In this document: positions 4,957 through 5,693 of the stretch, in pieces
Layout of the letters: each line of letters opens with the position of its first letter
Position numbering within the stretch: the first letter of the stretch is position 1
Assembly (NCBI GenBank): GCA_003527145.1
Contig: DPSW01000312.1
Location: forward strand, 1 to 5,693
Length of the DNA stretch: 5,693 bases
Source of the DNA: Clostridiaceae bacterium
GTDB lineage: Bacteria > Bacillota > Clostridia > Lutisporales > Lutisporaceae
Direction: 5' to 3'
The notes under the pieces: generated by a model
Databases searched by the model: none
What the model saw: the letters and a program-made list of their open reading frames with translations, nothing else
What the model was told of the DNA's origin: nothing
Made by a program: the position numbers and the translations under genes

Positions 4957-5693
4957 ATGGATAAAAAAAGGACATTAGAAATGATAGCTGATATTTCGAA
5001 TGCTAAGGGGGTATCTGGTTTTGAGGATGAGGCAGTGAACGTGATTCGTGCTTATTCACAAGATTGTGGTGAGCAAAAGGAAGACAGTCTGCGCAATTTC
5101 TATATTTATAGAAAAGGCAATAATGGAAAGCAGCCCATCGTTCAACTGGATGCGCACAGCGATGAAGTTGGATTTATGGTTCAATCTATTCGGCCTAATG
5201 GAACAATGCATATTATTCAAATTGGAGGATGGATAACAAGCAATATACCCGCACATTTGGTATGGATAAGAAACGCGGAAGGAAAGTACATACGCGGGAT
5301 TGTAACCAGTAAGCCACCGCATTTTATGAGTGAAACGGAAAGAAAGGCACCATTGGAAATGAATAATATCACTGTTGATGTTGGTGCTACTTCACGCCGT
5401 GAAGCTATCGAGAAATTTAAAATACGTGTGGGAGAACCCATTGTTCCTGATGCGGCATTCGAATATGATGAAAAAAAAGATATTATGATCGGAAAAAGCT
5501 TTGACTGTCGGCTTGGTTGTGCGGCAATTATAAGCACATTGCAAGAGCTGGAGAGCTGCAATTTAAATGTGGATGTAGTAGGAGCTATTTCTACACAGGA
5601 AGAGGTCGGCGTGCGCGGAGCGACGGTTACGGCAAGAACTGTAAAACCTGATATAGCGATTGTGTTTGAGGGATGCCCGGCAGATGATACATG
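4957..5693 (+). CDS. M42-family metallo-aminopeptidase, N-terminal part (3' end outside window)
   Basis: The first 245 residues of a co-catalytic metallopeptidase, open to the window end. Members of M42 are usually about 340-360 residues, so roughly 100 are missing. Visible active-site elements: A66-H67-S68-D69-EVG (first metal ligands, HxD), S181-F-D183-C-R185 (the bridging Asp, usually D-N/D-R), and T213-Q-E215-E216-VG (catalytic base and metal ligand). FE238G-CPADDT follows, where many relatives have Asp as metal ligand. Residues 1-65 give the usual start, with ISNAKGVSGFEDEA. Residues about 75-165 fit the inserted dimerisation/PDZ-like domain of M42. The family forms large cytosolic oligomers that remove N-terminal residues from peptides; specificity cannot be read here. 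ATG at 4957 follows AGGAG by 6 bases. The gene is divergent from the AAA+ regulator and likely controlled by it. Confidence 0.9.
   Translation, partial: MDKKRTLEMIADISNAKGVSGFEDEAVNVIRAYSQDCGEQKEDSLRNFYIYRKGNNGKQPIVQLDAHSDEVGFMVQSIRPNGTMHIIQIGGWITSNIPAHLVWIRNAEGKYIRGIVTSKPPHFMSETERKAPLEMNNITVDVGATSRREAIEKFKIRVGEPIVPDAAFEYDEKKDIMIGKSFDCRLGCAAIISTLQELESCNLNVDVVGAISTQEEVGVRGATVTARTVKPDIAIVFEGCPADDT

Overview
The window looks like chromosome of an anaerobic Firmicute, probably class Clostridia. It carries a clostridial-type S-layer homology (SLH) protein, a YafY-type WYL regulator, a small Zn-ribbon protein, strong GGAGG-like ribosome binding sites, and AT-rich DNA with recognisable sigma-70-type promoters. 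No genus can be named from the sequence alone.

Layout. (1) Bases 1-1024, plus strand: the 3' part of an SLH surface-protein gene ending in a beta-helix-like run of short Asn/Gly repeats. This part is much richer in G+C than the rest (36 of 60 bases at 181-240, against 12 of 60 at 3061-3120). (2) Bases 1025-1201: a convergent intergenic region with two stem-loops. (3) Bases 1202-2501, minus strand: a YafY/WYL regulator followed by a small Cys-rich Zn-ribbon protein. The gap between them holds a -10 box and an inverted repeat that may be the regulator's operator. (4) Bases 2537-2692, minus strand: a C-terminal remnant that resembles an M42 peptidase. (5) Bases 2671-4680, minus strand: a 669-residue regulator built like a sigma-54 activator (N-terminal sensor, PAS, AAA+), but with degenerate catalytic residues, no GAFTGA threonine and a winged-helix-like C-terminus. 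(6) Bases 4681-4956: a divergent control region with a promoter in each direction, two direct repeats and a GTCGAC dyad. (7) Bases 4957-5693, plus strand: the N-terminal 245 residues of an M42 metallo-aminopeptidase that runs off the window.

How the parts may work together. The divergent pair (AAA+ regulator and M42 peptidase) is probably a dedicated regulator-target unit for peptide use. The peptidase promoter looks sigma-70-like, and I found no -24/-12 element, which fits the loss of the sigma-54 contact loop in the regulator. The M42-like remnant just downstream of the regulator suggests that this regulator has been associated with M42 genes on both sides, with one copy now decayed. The WYL regulator and Zn-ribbon gene form a second, independent unit. 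The most unusual points are the degenerate AAA+ module, a perfect 24-bp palindrome inside the regulator's coding sequence, the M42 remnant, and the repeat architecture of the divergent promoter region.
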